Below are positions 35,294 through 38,587 of a DNA stretch of 38,587 bases, in pieces. Each line of letters begins with the position of its first letter. The first letter of the stretch is position 1. The translations under genes were made by a program, and so were the position numbers. The stretch is from Deltaproteobacteria bacterium (GTDB lineage: Bacteria > Myxococcota_A > Polyangia > Polyangiales > Ga0077539): NCBI GenBank assembly GCA_030694465.1, contig JAUXYJ010000086.1:1-38587 (forward strand). Direction: 5' to 3'. The notes below the pieces were generated by a model, which saw only the letters and a program-made list of their open reading frames with translations, did not search any database and was not told the origin of the DNA.

Positions 35294-36859
35294 TCAGAGA
35301 AAACGCGGACGAAAAGGGCGGCTTTGCGACGGACTCGTGGGGAGCACAGGGGGCAAGTTTTGCGCAGGCGGGCTCACTCTTGGGTCCATGGTGGGGGTGT
35401 TTGGAGGCGTGGGGAGGACCTCGTGAGAAGACGAGGGATCAGGCGCTCTCTGCGGGCGCGCTACACGATTGGGGTCGAGAGCGAGAGCGGGCACAGAGCT
35501 GGGTGCGACCGTCTGTTGGGGAGTCGGCGTGGCGATCGCTGGCAAAACACGGACGGCTTGCGTCGCTTGCGTCGCTTGCGTCGCTTGCGTCGCTTGCGTC
35601 GCTTGCGTCTTTGCACTCCACACCGCGACGCTGCCCGAGACAAGCGCCAGCACGATCACAACCGCCCACACCAGACGGCCAAAGACAGCGGCCTTGGACG
35701 AGGTCGAGGGCGTCTCGATTGTCGGCTGATTTTCTAGTGAAAGTGCGTCGGCCTTGGTCTGTTCGCGCGCATGGTGCGCCTGCGTGGCGCTCGATACGAC
35801 GCGATCCAAAAACTCATGGGACTCTTCGGCCGTGGTGGGCTCGTCTGCAAATTTGCGGAGGTGTTCGTGACGTGACGCGATCTGAGCGCCCAACAGTCCT
35901 CGGACCCATTCGCTTGTCTCGCGCGGCGTAGCGGCCGTGACACCACACTCTTCAAGCGCGATCACAAACGCATTGGCCGATGCAAATCGCTGGGACAACT
36001 CGTGTTGATGTGACTTCGCAATGATCGCGTCGATCGACGCAGGCGCATCAGGAACAAACGTGTTGACCGACTGGACAACATTCTGCAGAGCCGCGCGGAG
36101 GCTCTGTGATTCGCCCTCTCGCTGAAAGAGCCGTTTGCCCGCCAACATCTCCCAAAGCACCACTCCCGTGGCGTACAGGTCGGCTTGGTGTGTGAGCTCT
36201 TGCGGGGCGACGTCAAAGAGCAATCCATGCTGCTCGGGCGCCATGTAGCCCAGCTTGCCCTTGAGGTCTCCGTCGCGCGTATGCGACACGCGAGACTCCG
36301 CGTGTGCGATGCCAAAGTCCAAAATCCGCGCAGAGCCATCAATGCCCAGTAGGATGTTCTGGGGAGAGACATCACGATGCACAATGTTGAGCGGATTTCC
36401 ACGCGGATCGGTGTGCGTGTGTGCTGCTTGGAGCCCCTGGAGCGTATCGATGATCACCCGCAGCGCGATCCGCAGCGGAAAGCGCCCGGCGGCTCCACTG
36501 GCAAGCAACGCTCGGTGCAACTGCAGTACCGAAAAGCCGTCGACGTACTCCATCACGATGTACAGCGACAGCGTCTCGTCTTCGCCAAAGTCCAGCGTCG
36601 CGACCACGTTGGGGTGCCGCAGCTCGGCCACCAATCGCGCCTCGTCCAAGAACATCCGCGCGAAGTCTTCGTCGTGTCGCAAGTGGGTGTGACAGCACTT
36701 GATCGCGACCAAGCGCCCAAAGCCTGCGACCCCACGCGAGCGCGCGATGTGTACCGTCGCCATTCCACCCGCGGCGATCTCCATCAACAGCTCATAGCGT
36801 CCACCAATGCGCTCGTGCGACGTTGGGTGTGACTCACGCGCGACAGGCAACTGCATCAT
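35294..36859 (-). CDS. Membrane-anchored Ser/Thr protein kinase (copy B)
   Basis: A 521-residue paralogue of the kinase at 32618-34165, aligned from ATG 36859; the frame continues to 37273 but that part is antisense to the vWA gene region. All kinase motifs are kept: AAGGMATVHIAR, VAIK, HRDVSPQN, DFGIAH and YMAPEQ. The differences from copy A in the kinase domain are mostly conservative. A transmembrane helix (LVWAVVIVLALVSGSVAVW) is followed by a tail with six TQA repeats encoded by a 9-bp tandem array, then a Pro-rich stretch unlike copy A, ending again in RPFRPRFL. It is intact, so probably active. The downstream TPR-PEGA gene is degraded, while the divergent vWA gene is intact in this window. 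Confidence 0.93.
   Translation of the reverse strand: MMQLPVARESHPTSHERIGGRYELLMEIAAGGMATVHIARSRGVAGFGRLVAIKCCHTHLRHDEDFARMFLDEARLVAELRHPNVVATLDFGEDETLSLYIVMEYVDGFSVLQLHRALLASGAAGRFPLRIALRVIIDTLQGLQAAHTHTDPRGNPLNIVHRDVSPQNILLGIDGSARILDFGIAHAESRVSHTRDGDLKGKLGYMAPEQHGLLFDVAPQELTHQADLYATGVVLWEMLAGKRLFQREGESQSLRAALQNVVQSVNTFVPDAPASIDAIIAKSHQHELSQRFASANAFVIALEECGVTAATPRETSEWVRGLLGAQIASRHEHLRKFADEPTTAEESHEFLDRVVSSATQAHHAREQTKADALSLENQPTIETPSTSSKAAVFGRLVWAVVIVLALVSGSVAVWSAKTQATQATQATQATQATQAVRVLPAIATPTPQQTVAPSSVPALALDPNRVARPQRAPDPSSSHEVLPTPPNTPTMDPRVSPPAQNLPPVLPTSPSQSRPFRPRFL
35557..35610. repeat. 9-bp tandem repeat (six units) inside kinase B tail
   Basis: Six head-to-tail copies of CTTGCGTCG, the last ending in T instead of G. 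On the minus strand it is translated as repeating Thr-Gln-Ala just after the transmembrane helix of kinase B. Kinase A lacks it. The units are exact, so the copy number is likely to vary between strains; any change keeps the reading frame. Confidence 0.95.
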
Positions 36860-37242
36860 CGAACGAGCCACTGTGAACGTAATGAACCCTTCGTGGCAAG
36901 CTGCCGAGCGGACGCACTTGCAAATACCCTGCAAATTCGCACACGGCGGATGTACTCTTCCTCCCGCAGCACCCTTCAGCGAGGTCCTGTGTGTGTCTGT
37001 CTCCGCCAACGCGAGATGGCATCGATGTGCTCGCGGGTTGCCATCGCTGAGCGCCACACAGCCAACACCAGCGTGTCGTGAGCCTCCCCTGGGCCTCAGA
37101 AAAGCACCGCGCTCAGACACGGCACAGCTCTTGGCACGCTTCATGGATTCCCACGCCCGATTTGAAGCCCCCACGCACCCACTCACGCGGTCCTCACGGG
37201 TCCACCACGCCCTCCGCGCCGGGCTCCAGAAGAGCCCCAAGG
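36860..37242. other. Divergent intergenic region, module copy B
   Basis: About 380 bases between kinase B and the intact vWA gene; the promoters of both should be here. It contains the duplicated TGCAAAT element (36919-36936) on the kinase side and, from 37131, the near-identical repeat shared with copy A. No separate gene is convincing. Confidence 0.4.
36919..36936. promoter_or_regulatory. Direct TGCAAAT repeat, 11-base spacing
   Basis: Two exact TGCAAAT heptamers start 11 bases apart, about one helical turn, 60 bases upstream of kinase B. Kinase A has a single similar element (CTGCAATTT at about 34235-34243). This spacing would suit a dimeric regulator binding one face of the DNA. The evidence is only the pattern. 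Confidence 0.3.
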
Positions 37243-37516
37243 ATGCCCACGCGACAGCGCTTTGAGTGTGCACTTTTGCTCGTGTTCGTGTGGCTCTTGC
37301 CAGCTTGTCTCGACCGCCCCGTCGCGGCGGCGACTCCCGCGCTCGAGTCCGCTCTCTCAGAGGTCATCAGCATCGATCCGGGGATCAAAGTGGACCTCCT
37401 CGTGATGGTGGACAACTCAAGCTCAATGCGCGAAAGACAGCGCAATATCCTGCGACAGCTGGGCCCCATGATCGAGCAGCTGACCAACCCGCCGTGTATC
37501 TCGCGGAGCACGCCCG
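37131..37516. repeat. Direct repeat copy 2 (386 bp, near-identical to 34385-34770)
   Basis: The partner of 34385-34770, gap-free at offset 2746. It covers the upstream region, start codon, signal peptide and early vWA domain of the intact gene. After 37516 the sequence continues into the rest of the vWA domain, whereas copy 1 runs into the minisatellite. Confidence 0.9.
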
Positions 37517-38587
37517 GTGGCGGGACTCCACGCCCCTGCGACCTTCACAACCCCGACGAGACACGACAGTACCCACCGATCGACGATCTCCACCTCGCGG
37601 TCGTGTCCTCGGACCTCGGCACGCCCGGATCGACGGTGCCAAGTTGCGACCGTGGGGACACCGGCGATGATGGGCTCTTCAACCCAATTCGCAACGGAGC
37701 CGCACTGCGAGAGCACCTCCCTTGGGCACCTCGAAGCCCAGGCGCAGAGCGCGCGCCGGCAGACCTTCGGCCAACAACATGCGACAACAATCCCTTTCAA
37801 TTTCCTAGCTTCATCGCGTTTTGCTCGGACGACGCGCACCGGTCTTGCGATCGCTCGGGCGCGTTCGCGAGCACACGAGATCCCAATGCATTTACCGACT
37901 GGTTTCGCTGCAACGCGGGGCTGTTTGTCAACGGCTGCGAGCTCGAATCGCAGCTCGAGTCCGTGTGGCGCGCGCTCGTCCACCACGACGCACGAGAGAC
38001 CTCGGGCAACGCCTCGCCCAACGCGGGATTTCTTCGCGACGACGCGCTCTTGGCCATCGTGATGCTCTCGGACGAAGAAGACGGCTCGGTGCGCAACTGT
38101 GACAACGACCAGGGATTCTCTTCGCAGAATGGCGCTCCCTGTCGTGACGCGCGCGCGGTGTACGACAGCCAGAGCACCTCGTGGTCTGCGACGGGGCTCG
38201 ACCAGCGCTTCTACCGCTATCAGCCCGGCGGCGAGCAAGATCCCACGTGGAACCTCGATCGCTACTACAACACCCGCCCCGCAAACACGCCCAACCGCTG
38301 GACGCGTGACCTGCTCTCGCTCAAACCTGGACACCCAGAGCGCATCGTGTTCGCCGGAATCCTAGGCGTTCCGCTGGTGATTCCGACACGCACCGAAGGG
38401 ACCGAGCGTCGCATCGTGTGGGACCAGCTCTTAGGCGCCCCCGCTGCAGCGAGCCCCGAGGACTTCTACGGGCGTGACAGCGCAACCGCCATCTCGGGCA
38501 CGCAAGGCACCGCCGGGCCCTTCTCCATGCGCGCGGCCAACCCAGACCCGCTGTGCGAGCACGTCGTGCCCGCGTGTCGCACCGAAG
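37243..38587 (+). CDS. vWA-domain lipoprotein (copy B), 3' end outside window
   Basis: An open frame of 448 codons from ATG 37243 that runs off the right edge. The signal has lipobox LLPAC, so it is a lipoprotein. A von Willebrand factor A domain starts at about residue 45: MVDNSSSM carries the DxSxS part of the MIDAS metal site, followed by a long insertion with many Cys (CDLHNPDE, CDNNPFQF, CSDD, CDRS, CNAG). A second core strand follows, LLAIVMLSDEEDGS. Later sequence (SLKPGHPERIVFAGILGVPL) continues the domain. Such proteins bind ligands through a divalent metal, often on the cell surface. It is divergent from kinase B. The truncated copy A lies 2.7 kb to the left. Confidence 0.88.
   Translation, partial: MPTRQRFECALLLVFVWLLPACLDRPVAAATPALESALSEVISIDPGIKVDLLVMVDNSSSMRERQRNILRQLGPMIEQLTNPPCISRSTPGGGTPRPCDLHNPDETRQYPPIDDLHLAVVSSDLGTPGSTVPSCDRGDTGDDGLFNPIRNGAALREHLPWAPRSPGAERAPADLRPTTCDNNPFQFPSFIAFCSDDAHRSCDRSGAFASTRDPNAFTDWFRCNAGLFVNGCELESQLESVWRALVHHDARETSGNASPNAGFLRDDALLAIVMLSDEEDGSVRNCDNDQGFSSQNGAPCRDARAVYDSQSTSWSATGLDQRFYRYQPGGEQDPTWNLDRYYNTRPANTPNRWTRDLLSLKPGHPERIVFAGILGVPLVIPTRTEGTERRIVWDQLLGAPAAASPEDFYGRDSATAISGTQGTAGPFSMRAANPDPLCEHVVPACRTE

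Noticed and set aside
35557..35610. Tandem repeat as a possible CRISPR array
   Set aside because: The units are 9 bases with no spacers and are translated in frame within a kinase gene.
36860..37273. 138-residue N-terminal extension of kinase B
   Set aside because: It is not shared with kinase A and overlaps the divergent promoter and start of the vWA gene; ATG 36859 aligns with the start of copy A.

Overview
The window looks like a chromosomal segment of a large-genome, high-GC, Gram-negative bacterium, most likely a member of the Myxococcota (Polyangiales/Sandaracinus-like). This is inferred from gene content: many lipoproteins with lipobox signals, a recurring Cys-rich CG-x-C repeat, PEGA and FG-GAP domains, membrane-anchored Ser/Thr kinases with Pro-rich tails, a TonB-dependent receptor, frequent GTG/TTG starts and few strong Shine-Dalgarno sites. 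I recognised no rRNA, tRNA, CRISPR array or insertion sequence.

Left part (1-9.7 kb): a partial Cys-rich lipoprotein, an FG-GAP propeller lipoprotein, a small lipoprotein and a single-HKD phospholipase-D-like protein. A plus-strand run follows: kbl (glycine C-acetyltransferase), an archaeal-type DUF434/DUF5616 protein and a solitary type III secretion export-gate subunit (sctR). A minus-strand block then holds a double cNMP-binding protein, a class II aldolase lacking the usual third zinc histidine, and two EutN/CcmL microcompartment vertex proteins. No other shell gene is visible.

Middle (9.8-28 kb): a small basic protein, a rhomboid protease, a class V aminotransferase translationally coupled to an unknown lipoprotein, then ptsH-ptsI (HPr and enzyme I without any enzyme II). 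Next is a minus-strand set of a SUMF1-like protein, fmt and rlmB, followed by an FmdB zinc ribbon, a PspA/IM30 protein, a YbjN-like protein and a DUF4139 lipoprotein. A TrkA-type protein without a potassium selectivity filter, rapZ, a GIDE-like membrane lipoprotein and dnaB complete the region.

Right part (28.2-38.6 kb) is the most unusual. It holds a TonB-dependent receptor with an N-terminal TPR plus three PEGA domains, a Cys-rich lipoprotein, and a tandemly duplicated module made of a TPR-PEGA membrane protein (-), a membrane-anchored Ser/Thr kinase (-) and a divergent von Willebrand factor A (vWA) lipoprotein (+). The geometry fits one tandem duplication with breakpoints inside the two outer genes. 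The outer copies are full length (the rightmost vWA gene runs off the window). The inner copies, vWA in copy A and TPR-PEGA in copy B, are truncated and meet at a 9-bp minisatellite. Both kinases look intact and keep an identical C-terminal octapeptide despite diverged linkers, which suggests both work. I propose the kinase, TPR-PEGA, vWA and perhaps TonB/PEGA receptor set as a candidate undescribed envelope-signalling system; that functional link is inference.
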